Positions 7,967 through 16,975 of a stretch of 40,810 bases of DNA are shown in pieces. The notes under the pieces are model-generated. The model had not been told where the DNA came from. It worked only from the letters and a program-made list of their open reading frames with translations, and searched no databases. The DNA lies in IMG/VR virus record IMGVR_UViG_3300001750_000012, positions 1 through 40,810 of that record. One strand, written 5' to 3'. The stretch comes from a virus. The position numbers and the translations under genes are program-made. The number at the start of each line of letters is the position of its first letter. The first letter of the stretch is position 1.

Positions 7967-8320
7967 ATGAAACGGAATAATCCAAAAGTTAAAGGCAAAC
8001 AACGGTATCGATTTTATAAATCGAATTTACCCAAAATTGTTTGGGATCCCAATCGTGATAGAAAATTGGCTGATTTTGATGGTGGATCATTTACAACTGA
8101 TGATATTAAGGTAGCCCAGTTTTTACTTAAAAAAGGGTATCCACAAATCCCAGTTGATGCCACAGAGCCACCGAACGTATTGGTACGTATTCCTGGTAAA
8201 TCCTTGGTGACTGATATGGATGAGGGGGCTATGACTGATATTAAAGTTGGCCCTGCAGGATTCAATCAGGAAACAGGGGTAAGAGTTCCCGTTATCCAAA
8301 AGGGGCCATCACTTCAATAA
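7967..8320 (+). CDS. Hypothetical head-module protein
   Basis: A 117-residue protein, not recognised. The N-terminus is very basic (MKRNNPKVKGKQRYRFYKSN). The middle has a short helical stretch (TTDDIKVAQFLLKKGYPQIP), and the end (GKSLVTDMDEGAMTD, then VPVIQKGPSLQ) is likely beta. Similar small genes between capsid and connector genes in siphophages tend to be head-stabilising or connector accessories. Ribosome site agaaagg precedes ATG 7967. No cysteines, no membrane segment. Confidence 0.65.
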   Translation: MKRNNPKVKGKQRYRFYKSNLPKIVWDPNRDRKLADFDGGSFTTDDIKVAQFLLKKGYPQIPVDATEPPNVLVRIPGKSLVTDMDEGAMTDIKVGPAGFNQETGVRVPVIQKGPSLQ

Positions 8321-8332
8321 AAGGGGGTAGCT

Positions 8333-8773
8333 ATGGCTACTTATTGTGTGGACGCAGATTTATTAAAATACAGAAGCAATATTTTGTCTTTGGGAGTGGA
8401 TGATTGGGAAACTCAAAGGCTGGAAGCATTTGATATTATCAACAGAATGCTTGTGGCTCGATGGTATAACCAAGTAGCCCCTATCCAGGGCATTGACCCT
8501 ACCTTGACCCTTTTTGATCCAATTAAGGTAAAAGATGGGGATTTGACAAGACTTGAAGCATTCAAGACTTTAGAATTTGCGTATATGCTTCTCATGAAAG
8601 ATTGTCCTGAGATTGATGGCTTTGAAAGAAATATGTCTTTGTTTGCCGGTATGTTTGGCAATGAATTTGACGCAGTTATAGGCATGGGTCTTGGGTATGA
8701 TTGGGATGATTCAGGAATAGTTGATACTGATGAAATTGCCATACGGGCACCCAGGCGATTGTTGAGGGCTTAA
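8333..8773 (+). CDS. Head-tail connector (adaptor) protein
   Basis: A 146-residue, mostly helical acidic protein. The start (MATYCVDADLLKYRSNIL) and the repeated aromatic helices (DIINRMLVARWYNQV; LEAFKTLEFAYMLLMKD) fit gp6/Ad1-type head-completion adaptors that sit beneath the portal. Position two genes after the capsid supports this. The aaaaggggg ribosome site lies 12 bases upstream of its ATG. The exact family is uncertain. Confidence 0.65.
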   Translation: MATYCVDADLLKYRSNILSLGVDDWETQRLEAFDIINRMLVARWYNQVAPIQGIDPTLTLFDPIKVKDGDLTRLEAFKTLEFAYMLLMKDCPEIDGFERNMSLFAGMFGNEFDAVIGMGLGYDWDDSGIVDTDEIAIRAPRRLLRA

Positions 8774-8774
8774 A

Positions 8775-9245
8775 ATGAGTACTATTGAATTAACCGGATT
8801 AAAGGGCTTGACTCGAAAGATAACGGCCCTCCGTGATGCTCCATTCCGTGATATGATGCTGGGTGATATTGGGATGTATGCCATGACCAGAATCAAACGC
8901 AGAACTCTTAAAGGGGAGGATGTGCATGGCCTTGACTTCACTCCTTATTCAAAAGGATATGCAGTGGAAAGAGGTAAAAGGGATTTTCCTGTTAAGCCGG
9001 TAGATTTGACCAGAACAGGGTCAATGCTTTCAGCCATGACTTATGATACAAATAGGGATTCTGTTGATATCTTTTTTATGAATACACAAGGTCCAGAAGC
9101 ACCGGGGTATAAAAACAAAGAACGAAACCCGGCAAAAGCATTTTTCCTTCATCAGGATCGGGAGTTTTTTGAGTTGTCCCAGGATGATATAAAAGGAATT
9201 AAGGACATTGTGAATGATTATTATGATAAATTAACCAGAGGATAA
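8775..9245 (+). CDS. Tail completion/neck protein (Mu gpG / HK97 gp10-like)
   Basis: A 156-residue protein with features of the phage virion morphogenesis family: a helical start, the GxDFTPYSKGYAVERG segment (around residues 53-68), an LTRTGSMLSAM segment, and a late RNPAKAFFLHQDREFFELS. Family members (Mu gpG, HK97 gp10) sit at the head-tail joint and are needed for tail attachment. Order fits: adaptor, this protein, terminator, tube. The start overlaps nothing and lies one base after the previous stop, so the genes are probably translationally coupled. Confidence 0.75.
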   Translation: MSTIELTGLKGLTRKITALRDAPFRDMMLGDIGMYAMTRIKRRTLKGEDVHGLDFTPYSKGYAVERGKRDFPVKPVDLTRTGSMLSAMTYDTNRDSVDIFFMNTQGPEAPGYKNKERNPAKAFFLHQDREFFELSQDDIKGIKDIVNDYYDKLTRG

Positions 9246-9249
9246 TATA

Positions 9250-9699
9250 ATGGCCGCAAATAGTAAGAGAGAGCAAATAATTATTAGTGATTTTAATTTG
9301 GTTCAAGCCGTACCAAGTATTAAATCACCGATTAGAACTTTGCCAGAATATGCAGAGTTAACTTGTTATGCTCAAACGCAGTTCCCTGTTTGCGCAGTTG
9401 TTGGTAGAATGCCAGTTCCTAATGAAAAATTTAGTCAAAGGGGAGTAGCAGTTGACCAAATCAGGTCTGAAATCAAAGTGGATATTTTTGTATATTTGCA
9501 AGTAAATGAAGATGCAGATTCTTTGATTTCAAGTGTAGCTGATGATCTTTTCAAACAGCTTTATACTGATGAAAGTCGGGGAAAACTGGTATATGAAACT
9601 ACCATTAAAATTAAAGAAAAAGTAAACATTTGGAATCCTTTTGTGGCTTTTCAAATGACGGCAATTCACAAATATATTCATGATACAGGAGGAATTTAG
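9250..9699 (+). CDS. Tail terminator protein
   Basis: A 149-residue protein in the fixed position between the neck protein and tail tube. Such proteins (lambda gpU, HK97 gp11-like) cap the growing tail tube and set its end. Sequence support is moderate: a central beta stretch (SEIKVDIFVYLQVNEDADS) followed by a helix and a second beta stretch (LVYETTIKIKEKVNIW) matches the expected alpha/beta fold. Ribosome site agagga precedes ATG 9250. Its stop abuts the tube start codon. Confidence 0.65.
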   Translation: MAANSKREQIIISDFNLVQAVPSIKSPIRTLPEYAELTCYAQTQFPVCAVVGRMPVPNEKFSQRGVAVDQIRSEIKVDIFVYLQVNEDADSLISSVADDLFKQLYTDESRGKLVYETTIKIKEKVNIWNPFVAFQMTAIHKYIHDTGGI

Positions 9700-10296
9700 A
9701 TGACAACTCCACATAATACTGGTTTATATGTCCCGTCAGGTAGGGGAATCTTATATGTAGGGGAATGGACAGGCACGACTCCCCCAACTTACCCCACCGC
9801 TTATACGGCTGGAAATTTAGGGGATTTTGTTGATGTCGGGAATGCCACTGCTTTTGATATTGAGCCGGCGACCGAATCAAGGCCCCATCATTCAAGCAGG
9901 GAAGGGGTAAATTTAAAAGATCTTGACCCTGTTACTTCCCTTGACTATGCTTGCAATTTTAATCTGGATGAGATTGCAGCTGCCAATTTAAATATGTTTT
10001 TATTGGGCACCTTGGATGCAACTTCACGGACTATTTCAGGTATGCAGGGATATGACAAAGAGTATGCCATTATCTTTGTTTCAAATAACCCCATTGGTCC
10101 ACAATCTGAGGGATATTTCAGACGGACAAAAATCAAACCAAATGGCCCATTTCAATTGATTGGTAATGAATATCTTTCAATGACTTATCGTGCCGAAGGA
10201 CTTGCTGATACAGCGCATTTTCCTGCGTCACCTTATTTTGATTATAAGATTAAAACCACCACTACCACTTCAACTACAACCACAACTACTACGTAA
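9700..10296 (+). CDS. Major tail tube protein with threonine C-terminal tail
   Basis: A 198-residue protein in the tube position, before the chaperone pair and tape measure. The start (NTGLYVPSGRGILYVGEW, then DFVDVGNATAFDIEP), the ESRPHHSSREGV segment and LDYACNFNLDEI resemble tail tube proteins of the beta-barrel type, which stack as hexamers. The last 14 residues are Thr with one Ser after KIK. Since the C-terminus of the tube fold can face outward, the tail would be repeated along the whole tail surface, offering hundreds of exposed hydroxyls per virion. Ribosome site ggaggaa gives ATG 9700. Confidence 0.82.
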   Translation: MTTPHNTGLYVPSGRGILYVGEWTGTTPPTYPTAYTAGNLGDFVDVGNATAFDIEPATESRPHHSSREGVNLKDLDPVTSLDYACNFNLDEIAAANLNMFLLGTLDATSRTISGMQGYDKEYAIIFVSNNPIGPQSEGYFRRTKIKPNGPFQLIGNEYLSMTYRAEGLADTAHFPASPYFDYKIKTTTTTSTTTTTTT

Positions 10297-10306
10297 AGGC
10301 CGAATT

Positions 10307-10753
10307 ATGAGAAAATCAGGAACCGTTAACATAGATCTTGATGGCGGGGAAACTATAAATTATACTATAAAAGAATTGACTATTAAAGATATTATTGAAT
10401 TAAGTCAAAATAATCAATTTTTTAAATCTGAAGAAGCCCCAACCACACCAATTGAGAAATCACAAAACGGCCAGGAACCAGTTATTCAAAAAAGGCAAAA
10501 AGGTTTTTTGGATGAATTAAAAGAATATTCTGACGAAATTAGTGAAGTCATGAAAAAGACTTGTGATTTTAAATTGCAGGATTTAATTGATAATAATCTG
10601 GCTCCGTCAGAAATTAAACTTTTGTGGGACAAGTTTCGGGAGGTGAACCAAGATTTTTTAGACGTATTAGAAAAGTTGAAAATAATAAAGCTATTCAGCA
10701 AAATGTTGGAGAAGCATATAAACAACTTTTCAAAGATTCTTGCCATCTTATAG
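10307..10753 (+). CDS. Tail assembly chaperone, short form (lambda gpG-like)
   Basis: A 148-residue zero-frame product of the tail chaperone locus between tube and tape measure. The N-terminus (MRKSGTVNIDLDGGETI, then YTIKELTIKDIIELS) resembles tail assembly chaperones with a beta start and a 'kEltv.D' segment. The last ~30 residues after the slippery site (10654-10660) belong only to this short form. By analogy with lambda gpG it coats the tape measure protein before tube polymerisation. I chose ATG 10307 (ribosome site taaagg); an open upstream frame runs back through the tube gene and is spurious. Confidence 0.8.
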   Translation: MRKSGTVNIDLDGGETINYTIKELTIKDIIELSQNNQFFKSEEAPTTPIEKSQNGQEPVIQKRQKGFLDELKEYSDEISEVMKKTCDFKLQDLIDNNLAPSEIKLLWDKFREVNQDFLDVLEKLKIIKLFSKMLEKHINNFSKILAIL

Positions 10754-10920
10754 AAGCAGGTCATACTGATGTTTTATCTTATGGATATAGTTTTTTTGTT
10801 TTAGCCCTGAATGAACATCAATTAATTAATAATGAAACCCAAAAAGATTTTGCCAGTTCAATGAGAATAGCCAGGTTTGCAGATGATAGGGCGTGGAGCA
10901 GATTTATGAAAAGGAGATAA
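10307..10920 (+). CDS. Tail assembly chaperone, -1 frameshift fusion (lambda gpGT-like)
   Basis: A -1 ribosomal frameshift at the T TTT TTA heptamer (10654-10660) would join the upstream frame to an open frame ending at 10920, giving a 204-residue protein. The downstream part (RRIRKVENNKAIQQN to RWSRFMKRR-like basic end) has no good start codon or ribosome site of its own, and the shift direction and position are those of lambda G/GT. The T domain recruits tail tube subunits to the tape measure-chaperone complex. The ratio of short to long form is usually critical for tail assembly. Confidence 0.85.
10654..10660 (+). promoter_or_regulatory. -1 programmed frameshift slippery heptamer T TTT TTA
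   Basis: In the zero frame the codons read gaT TTT TTA, exactly the X XXY YYZ pattern. After slipping one base back the next codon is aga (10660), entering the open frame to 10920. It is the only perfect X XXY YYZ heptamer I noticed in the shared open stretch (10624-10753). A downstream stimulatory structure was not obvious by eye. Confidence 0.85.
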
Positions 10921-10922
10921 AA

Positions 10923-13730
10923 ATGACAGATGACCTAAATATCCGGGTTACCCTGCAGAATATGGCAAAGCGTGGTTTATCCGGTTTAAAAAATGATTTA
11001 GGTAAAGTTAATAAAGGGGCTGCAGACGCTGCAAAAAGTATGAAAGGGTTCTATGTGCAAATGGCTGGGATTGCCGGTCTTTTAGCAAGTGGAGCCCTTT
11101 TTGGTAGTGCGGTAAAAACCTTTGCTGATTTTGACGATAATATGCGGGGAGTAGCTGCCGTAACTGGGGCAACAACTGATGAAATGGTCAAGATGACTAA
11201 CGTTGCCAAAGAGATGGGGAAAGAAACTAGATATACCGCAAGCAATGCTGCTGAAGCCCTTAGATTTTTGGGAATGGCTGGGTTTGAAGCATCGGAAGCT
11301 ACCACTGCATTGCCAGGGGTTTTAAATTTGGCAGCTGCTGGTGCATTAGATCTTGGATCAGCCGCAGATATTGCAACCAATGTTTTGTCAGCTTTTGGTC
11401 TTGAAGTTGAAAATTTAAGTCAAGTCAATGATGTTCTTGTTAAAACTTTTACTTCCAGTAATGTTAATTTGGTTGAAATTGGGGAAGCTTTCAAAATTGT
11501 TGGGCCAATTGCAAAAGGGGTTGGATCCGATTTTGAAGACTTAGTTGGGGCTATTGGAGCATTAGGAACCGCAGGTATAAAAGGTACTCTTGCTGGAACA
11601 GCTTTAAAAGGAACGATTGGCGCCTTGTTGAATCCAACCGCCCAGGAATCTAAATTGTTAGCTGGACTAACCGATAGACTTGGAGGAGTCGCTCTTCAGA
11701 TAAAAGATAGTGATGGTGATTTTGTTGGATTCCAGAAAACTCTTGAACAACTTGAACAAGCAGGAATTCGTGGTGATGAAGCATTAGCCATTTTTGGTGA
11801 GCGAGCTGGCCCAGGTATGGCAGCTTTATTAAATATGGGTTCTGATTCATTAGCAGATTTAATTGAAAAATTAAGAAATGCCGGTGGAGTATCAGAAGAA
11901 ATAGCAGAAAAAATGGAAGCAGGAATTGGTGGTCAATTACGAAAAACAGTATCTGTAATTGAATCAGTTAAAATAGCCCTTGGAGAAGCATTTGGCCCAG
12001 AAGTCCAAGTTATTTTAACAGCTTTTCGAGATTGGCTGGTGTCGGTGACTAATACTCTTATTAAATTACAAAAGGATGGGAACTTATCAGGATGGGGACG
12101 AACCGTTGTTGATGTTTTTACTGGAATAAATTGGGTGGTATCAAAAACTGTTAATTTATTTCAATCTTGGATTGCTTTATCAATAGTTGCCGGGGCCGCT
12201 TTAACTGGTAATTTTGCCTTGGCTCAAGAAGCTTTAAAAGGATATTTGGAAGAATCAAAATCTTTAGTGGGTATTGGGGACAAATTTGATGGGTCAGTTA
12301 CCAAACCAATTACTGCTGAAATGAATAAAGCAAGGAAGGTTTTAGAGAATGCTGGAAAGCCATCTGGTCCGCTTGGTAAAGGTTCTAAAAAACTTGGTAA
12401 AGGAATAGCCAATAATATTGTACCAGTTTCGATTGAAGCTAAGTTAAAGGCAGCTTTAATTCGATTAAATGCCATGCTTGGTCAAGAAGAAGCACAACTG
12501 GAAGCTGATTATGAACAAAAAAAAGTTTCTTTGGATAAGTATTATACTGATAGATTGGAAATTATTACCCGTAGATCAGCACAAGAAAGAGAAATTTTAG
12601 TTAATAAGTTTGAAACTGAAACAGATATTTCTAAAAAAGAAATATTAAATGCACAGCTTTTTTCACTTGATAAAAAATTACAAATTGAAACCATTGCTTT
12701 AGATGCTGAAAAAATAAAAGCACAGGATGATTTAAAAGAAAAAGAATTGTCTGCCCAATTAAAAGTTAATCGGTTAAAAGTGAAAGCTGAGAAAGCATTA
12801 CAAGATCAGAAAGACCGGTTGAGATCAGATGAGACCACAACTCTTGACAGCTTATTTCAAAAAGAAATATCTGATTTACAAACTCGTCAAAATGCTGAAC
12901 TTGAAACGGTGCGTGTTTTCCATAAAGCAAATATTGATGCATTAAACGATCGAAAAGCAAGTGAACTTGAAATTGAAACAGCTTTTGCTGAACAGAAAAA
13001 AGCTATTAGTGATCAAACTGCTGCCCAGGCTCAAGAAAAAGAACAAATGGCAGCTGATCAACAAATGCGTTTAAACGAATATAAAATAAATAATTTAAAA
13101 AATATAGCAGGTGGGGCTGCTCAGATATTTGGTCAATTATATGAAATGATGGGCAAGGAAAATAAAGAACTTTTTTATCTTGCAAAAGCTGCCGCAATAG
13201 CAGAAGCCACTATAAATACTGCCACAGCTATTACAAAAGCATTACCAAATATTCCAATGGCAGTGATAGCAGGAGCAATGGGAGCTGCCCAGATTGCTGT
13301 GATTGCTGGGCAGGGATTGGCCGCGGGTGGTGAAGTAAGGGGTAACTCACCAACTTCAACCTCTGATGATATTTTGATTAGGGCAACATCACGAGAATTT
13401 ATGCAACCGGTATCAGCTGTTGATTATTATGGACTTCCATTTATGGAAGCTATTCGACACAAGACTCTTCTAAAAGGAGCATTTGCCGGATATGCTGCCG
13501 GGGGACCTATCACAAATAGAAGTAGAAATATTAATAATGTAATAACCAATAACCAAAAAAATAATTCACCAAATCAAGGAACTGAATCACCCCAGGTTAA
13601 TATCATAAATGTGACTGACCCATCACAAATAGAAAGTTATCTTGCTTCGTCTGCAGGACAAAATGCAGTTTTAAATATACTTGGAGCCAGGCCAGAAGCA
13701 GCCCAAAGAATGCTAAGAAGTGGGGTGTAA
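10923..13730 (+). CDS. Tail tape measure protein (TP901 family)
   Basis: A 935-residue tape measure protein that sets tail length and is ejected with the DNA. Residues ~75-280 form the TP901-type core (FDDNMRGVAAVTGAT, then TRYTASNAAEALRFLGMAGF and GSDFEDLVGAIGALGTAGIK). A long charged coiled-coil stretch lies around residues 520-720. An Ala-rich hydrophobic region, probably membrane-active, lies around 755-805 (AVIAGAMGAAQIAVIAGQ). The aaaaggagataaaaATG site fixes the start at 10923. At about 0.15 nm per residue the tail would be roughly 140 nm; this is inference from the general rule. Confidence 0.92.
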   Translation: MTDDLNIRVTLQNMAKRGLSGLKNDLGKVNKGAADAAKSMKGFYVQMAGIAGLLASGALFGSAVKTFADFDDNMRGVAAVTGATTDEMVKMTNVAKEMGKETRYTASNAAEALRFLGMAGFEASEATTALPGVLNLAAAGALDLGSAADIATNVLSAFGLEVENLSQVNDVLVKTFTSSNVNLVEIGEAFKIVGPIAKGVGSDFEDLVGAIGALGTAGIKGTLAGTALKGTIGALLNPTAQESKLLAGLTDRLGGVALQIKDSDGDFVGFQKTLEQLEQAGIRGDEALAIFGERAGPGMAALLNMGSDSLADLIEKLRNAGGVSEEIAEKMEAGIGGQLRKTVSVIESVKIALGEAFGPEVQVILTAFRDWLVSVTNTLIKLQKDGNLSGWGRTVVDVFTGINWVVSKTVNLFQSWIALSIVAGAALTGNFALAQEALKGYLEESKSLVGIGDKFDGSVTKPITAEMNKARKVLENAGKPSGPLGKGSKKLGKGIANNIVPVSIEAKLKAALIRLNAMLGQEEAQLEADYEQKKVSLDKYYTDRLEIITRRSAQEREILVNKFETETDISKKEILNAQLFSLDKKLQIETIALDAEKIKAQDDLKEKELSAQLKVNRLKVKAEKALQDQKDRLRSDETTTLDSLFQKEISDLQTRQNAELETVRVFHKANIDALNDRKASELEIETAFAEQKKAISDQTAAQAQEKEQMAADQQMRLNEYKINNLKNIAGGAAQIFGQLYEMMGKENKELFYLAKAAAIAEATINTATAITKALPNIPMAVIAGAMGAAQIAVIAGQGLAAGGEVRGNSPTSTSDDILIRATSREFMQPVSAVDYYGLPFMEAIRHKTLLKGAFAGYAAGGPITNRSRNINNVITNNQKNNSPNQGTESPQVNIINVTDPSQIESYLASSAGQNAVLNILGARPEAAQRMLRSGV

Positions 13731-13732
13731 AT

Positions 13733-15373
13733 ATGACTACTTCAGTTGATGATTATTTTTTAATTGAACCAAATTGGCAAAGGGGGATATCTTTTAAAAA
13801 GAAGTGGAAGACAACTTTTCAAACATCAATTAATAATAGTCCAAAGAAATCAGCAATTTTTACTTGGCCTCGCAGGGTTTTATCATTTAAGATAGAAACC
13901 GGAACTTATGGCCAAACATCTTATGTAAAACGAAAGATTAATAAAAATTTACAAAAAGTATGGGGTATTCCGTATTGGCAAGATTCAGCAACTTTATTAG
14001 ATGAAGTTTTGTTAGGCCAAAAAATATTATTAATTACTGAAACGGCAAATAGAAATTTTGAAGTAGGGGCAAAATGCGTTATTTATAAAAATCAAAATGA
14101 ATTTGAAATTGCCACAATTGCTACTATTTCAGCAAATCAAATAACCGTTGTTGATAATTTGGTATCAACTTGGGAAAGTGGAATATGTGTTTATCCTATC
14201 CTAAAAGCAAGGATTCAAATTGTTCAAAGTAGTGTATATTCCACAAATATTTTGGCTGATATTAATATTGAAGCATCCGAAGAATTTGATGAAATTACAA
14301 GATATAGTCCTTCGATTTCAGCTTGGCCAGTTTACAAAGATTATCCTATTTTTAATATTTTGCCGGATTGGTCAACTCAGGTCCAAGAAGATCAAATGCA
14401 CCAAAGTGAATTATTAGCCTATTTAGGAAAAAGTACTTTTTGGGATGAATGGGAGAATAATGATATAAAAGAAAAGGCATCATATTATGGAGTTGATAAA
14501 GATGCTATTCAAAGTATAATTGAATTCTTTGATTATCATAAGGGTAGATTTGGTTCTTTCTGGAGACCATCTTGGTTGGTTGATATTAAGGTGAATTTAC
14601 CGGCAAGCAGTTCGGATACTTTATTGCCAATTGAAAATATTGAATATGGGACTTATTATGAAGGAACTCCCCTTGGTGATTACATTATCATTATTTGGCC
14701 AAATGGGGATTATCAGGTAGTAGGGGTCAAACTTGCGCAGGATGCTGATACCTTGCGCTTAACAAATGGTCTGGCTTATGATATTACTCAGGAAGATATC
14801 AATGGTGGATTATTGGTCTGTTTTTGTTCATTTTGTCAATTTAATCAAGATGAAATAGAATTAAAATATCTAACAGATTCAAAAGTTGATATTGATTTAA
14901 CTTTTAAATCTTCCTATTCTGAACAACCAATAATGACAACTACCACTACTTCAACGACCACGACTACTTCAACGACTTCTTCATCAACTACATCAACTAC
15001 TGTTTTTGGGGGGACTACTACTACTTCAACGACCACGACTACTTCGAGTTCGACTACAACATCTTCAACAAATTCAACTACTTCAACGAGCACGAGTACT
15101 TCAACTTCATCTTCATCAACCACAACATCAACTTTTTCGACTACATCAACTTTTTCGACTACGAGTACGAGTTCTACTTCAAGTACAAGTTCAACGACCA
15201 TGACAAATCCACCAATTTTGTCAACAACGACTACGAGTTCTACTTCAACGACCACTACTACTCAAACAGGAACAACTTCAACTACTCTCTCATTTCAACA
15301 AGGAGAAGACGTAAGTTCTGGAGTTACTTCATATTTTAAACCAGCGCACATAATAGGATTTAATGAAAATTAA
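13733..15373 (+). CDS. Distal tail protein with a ~120-residue Thr/Ser-rich segment
   Basis: A 546-residue protein following the tape measure. Residues ~1-400 form the globular part; FFDYHKGRFGSFWRPSWLVD resembles the G-R-x-G-x-F-W-x-P-S-W segment of DUF2460-like/distal tail proteins. Residues ~402-518 are almost only Thr and Ser with a few Phe, Gly, Val and Asn, and a short ordinary C-terminus (QQGEDVSSGVTSYFKPAH) closes the protein. The low-complexity part is probably an extended, disordered, possibly glycosylated stalk. In the usual gene order a DUF2460 gene precedes DUF2163; here two extra genes lie between. Start ATG 13733 has only a weak ribosome site and probably depends on coupling. 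Confidence 0.72.
   Translation: MTTSVDDYFLIEPNWQRGISFKKKWKTTFQTSINNSPKKSAIFTWPRRVLSFKIETGTYGQTSYVKRKINKNLQKVWGIPYWQDSATLLDEVLLGQKILLITETANRNFEVGAKCVIYKNQNEFEIATIATISANQITVVDNLVSTWESGICVYPILKARIQIVQSSVYSTNILADINIEASEEFDEITRYSPSISAWPVYKDYPIFNILPDWSTQVQEDQMHQSELLAYLGKSTFWDEWENNDIKEKASYYGVDKDAIQSIIEFFDYHKGRFGSFWRPSWLVDIKVNLPASSSDTLLPIENIEYGTYYEGTPLGDYIIIIWPNGDYQVVGVKLAQDADTLRLTNGLAYDITQEDINGGLLVCFCSFCQFNQDEIELKYLTDSKVDIDLTFKSSYSEQPIMTTTTTSTTTTTSTTSSSTTSTTVFGGTTTTSTTTTTSSSTTTSSTNSTTSTSTSTSTSSSSTTTSTFSTTSTFSTTSTSSTSSTSSTTMTNPPILSTTTTSSTSTTTTTQTGTTSTTLSFQQGEDVSSGVTSYFKPAHIIGFNEN
14936..15285 (+). repeat. Low-complexity Thr/Ser codon tract
   Basis: About 350 bases built from act, aca, acg, acc, tca, tct and agt codons in irregular order, with recurrent units such as acttcaacgaccacgact (14947-14964 region and again near 15023-15040) and actttttcgactacatca-like units near 15130. 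It encodes the Thr/Ser stalk of the distal tail protein. The complementary strand reads as a Val/Glu-rich open frame that is an artefact of the repeat. Confidence 0.85.
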
Positions 15374-15390
15374 TAAAAGGAGAAAAAGAC

Positions 15391-16707
15391 ATGACAATGC
15401 GAAGAATTGTAGCTTTAGCAGTTGCTGATAGGGCAGCTTGTATTGCTTTAATAGAAACTGAATTAGTAGCAATGGGATGGACTCTTCATGATGATCAATT
15501 ATCAGGAAGTAATTATGTTGTTTATTATTCAGATGGTGAAAGTGATAAGCCTTGTTATTGGAGAAATTATTTAAAATTAAATTTAACTGTTGCAAATAAA
15601 ATTCAACTTCACCGGTATTATTTTTGGAATAACAGCACTCATGCAGGATTAATCAAAATTGGAGGTGATTCATATAATTTTATTATTACATCTGAAAGTC
15701 CGTTTTATTTTTGGATGACTGGTAATAAAGATTTTTTATCTTTTATTACAAAAGTTGCTGCATCTTATTATGGTACTATTATGGCAAGAATATCATGTGC
15801 CCATAAAGCAATAGCCAAATTAGGGGCTTCTGTTACAACTGGATTGGTTAAAGTATTACAGCTTGGAAAAGGGCAAGCTCAATATTTTACTGTTGGTGCT
15901 ATGGTATCTATTTGGGACACTCAAAATTCATCATGTACCGGAAGATCACACAAATCAATAATAACAGCAGTGGATAGAGTGAACCATACAATAACAGTTG
16001 ATCAGATTTATTTAGCCTTTCAAGCCGGTGCTATTGTTGGATATGCTCCTGATCCATATATTTTGATGAATTTTAATGCACTGCAATGTTATACAGCTTC
16101 TGAGATTTATACAACTCAAGGTACTGCTAATATTTCTGGATATAATGCATGTTATGAATTATTTGATCCTGCTTTTTTAGACCCAGATAATTTTAGTGGG
16201 GCAATTAATCAAGGGCCATCTAATTTATACATTGGTAGTCCTTTGATGGTTAAAAGGGGAACTGGTGGTACTGGTTTGATTGGGTTTCTTGACAACTTTC
16301 TTTTAAAAAGTCCTTTTGAAGCTGTAGCCGATTATACTTCATATGAAGATACCGTTTGTATAGGAATTCAGCAAGAGGAGACTTTGGCAACTTCTGGATC
16401 AACAACTGCTTTAAATGATACCGGGCAAAGTTGGACTGTTAATGAATTTGTTGATAAAGTCGTAATTATAACAACTGGAACTGGTGCTGGTCAAATGCGA
16501 TTGATAACAGCAAATTCAGCCACTGCTCTTACTCCAGATGTTAATTTTTCAATAGCACCTGATTCAACTTCTTATTATGTTATTTGTGATGAAGGTTGGA
16601 GACATTGGGGATTTGCTTCTGCAGCAAATACCAGATTATCTTTAGAAGTTGGAATATCTCCAAGAGTAACTGATTATTTTGTGACAACTACAACTACCAC
16701 AGTTTAA
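15391..16707 (+). CDS. Tail-associated structural protein with short Thr C-terminus
   Basis: A 438-residue protein of unknown family between two tail genes. N-terminal ~140 residues begin with a helix, followed by a YYSDGESDKPCYWRNYLKLN segment and beta-rich sequence resembling virion proteins that cover the tail or bind receptors. Residues ~355-400 (STTALNDTGQSW, then TTGTGAGQMRLITANSATALT) match a small beta motif recurrent in phage structural proteins. It ends V-T-T-T-T-T-T-V, a short version of the Thr tails on other virion genes. Ribosome site aaaggag precedes ATG 15391. Confidence 0.65.
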   Translation: MTMRRIVALAVADRAACIALIETELVAMGWTLHDDQLSGSNYVVYYSDGESDKPCYWRNYLKLNLTVANKIQLHRYYFWNNSTHAGLIKIGGDSYNFIITSESPFYFWMTGNKDFLSFITKVAASYYGTIMARISCAHKAIAKLGASVTTGLVKVLQLGKGQAQYFTVGAMVSIWDTQNSSCTGRSHKSIITAVDRVNHTITVDQIYLAFQAGAIVGYAPDPYILMNFNALQCYTASEIYTTQGTANISGYNACYELFDPAFLDPDNFSGAINQGPSNLYIGSPLMVKRGTGGTGLIGFLDNFLLKSPFEAVADYTSYEDTVCIGIQQEETLATSGSTTALNDTGQSWTVNEFVDKVVIITTGTGAGQMRLITANSATALTPDVNFSIAPDSTSYYVICDEGWRHWGFASAANTRLSLEVGISPRVTDYFVTTTTTTV

Positions 16708-16729
16708 TAAATTTAATAAGGAGTTGATT

Positions 16730-16969
16730 GTGGGTAATTATTTTAGTAGTAAAGTAGCCATACCAACTGATTATTTATCTTTATTATTCCCGGTAATAAT
16801 TAGGTATAGTAGAGATTCTTCAAGATCTTTAACAGCTGGTCGATTAGAAAAGGAAATTTTTCAAAAATTTTCAGATCATAAATATTGTTCTTATTTAAAT
16901 GATTCTCCGATTAGGACAAACAATAGGTATTCACACAAAATTCCTATGATTAGATTAGGGCTAAGGTAA
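16730..16969 (+). CDS. Small tail-module hypothetical protein
   Basis: A 79-residue protein, not recognised. It has basic and Ser/Tyr-rich character (RYSRDSSRSLTAGRLEKEIF) with no membrane segment. I chose GTG 16730 because it lies six bases after aaggag; the in-frame TTG at 16724 touches the ribosome site. It lies between a tail structural gene and the DUF2163 gene, in one continuous operon. Confidence 0.55.
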   Translation: MGNYFSSKVAIPTDYLSLLFPVIIRYSRDSSRSLTAGRLEKEIFQKFSDHKYCSYLNDSPIRTNNRYSHKIPMIRLGLR

Positions 16970-16975
16970 TAAATT

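Noticed and set aside
8413-8941. Two minus-strand open frames opposite the connector genes
   Set aside because: They lie entirely opposite well-supported + strand genes, have no ribosome sites, and no gene elsewhere in the window is on the - strand.
10190-10306. Upstream extension of the tail chaperone frame through the tube gene
   Set aside because: It overlaps the tail tube gene and its Thr tail in another frame; ATG 10307 has the only plausible ribosome site.
14914-15255. Minus-strand Val/Glu-rich open frame of 113 codons
   Set aside because: It is the reverse complement of the Thr/Ser tract; codons for Thr/Ser read as Val/Glu/Asp on the other strand. No ribosome site.
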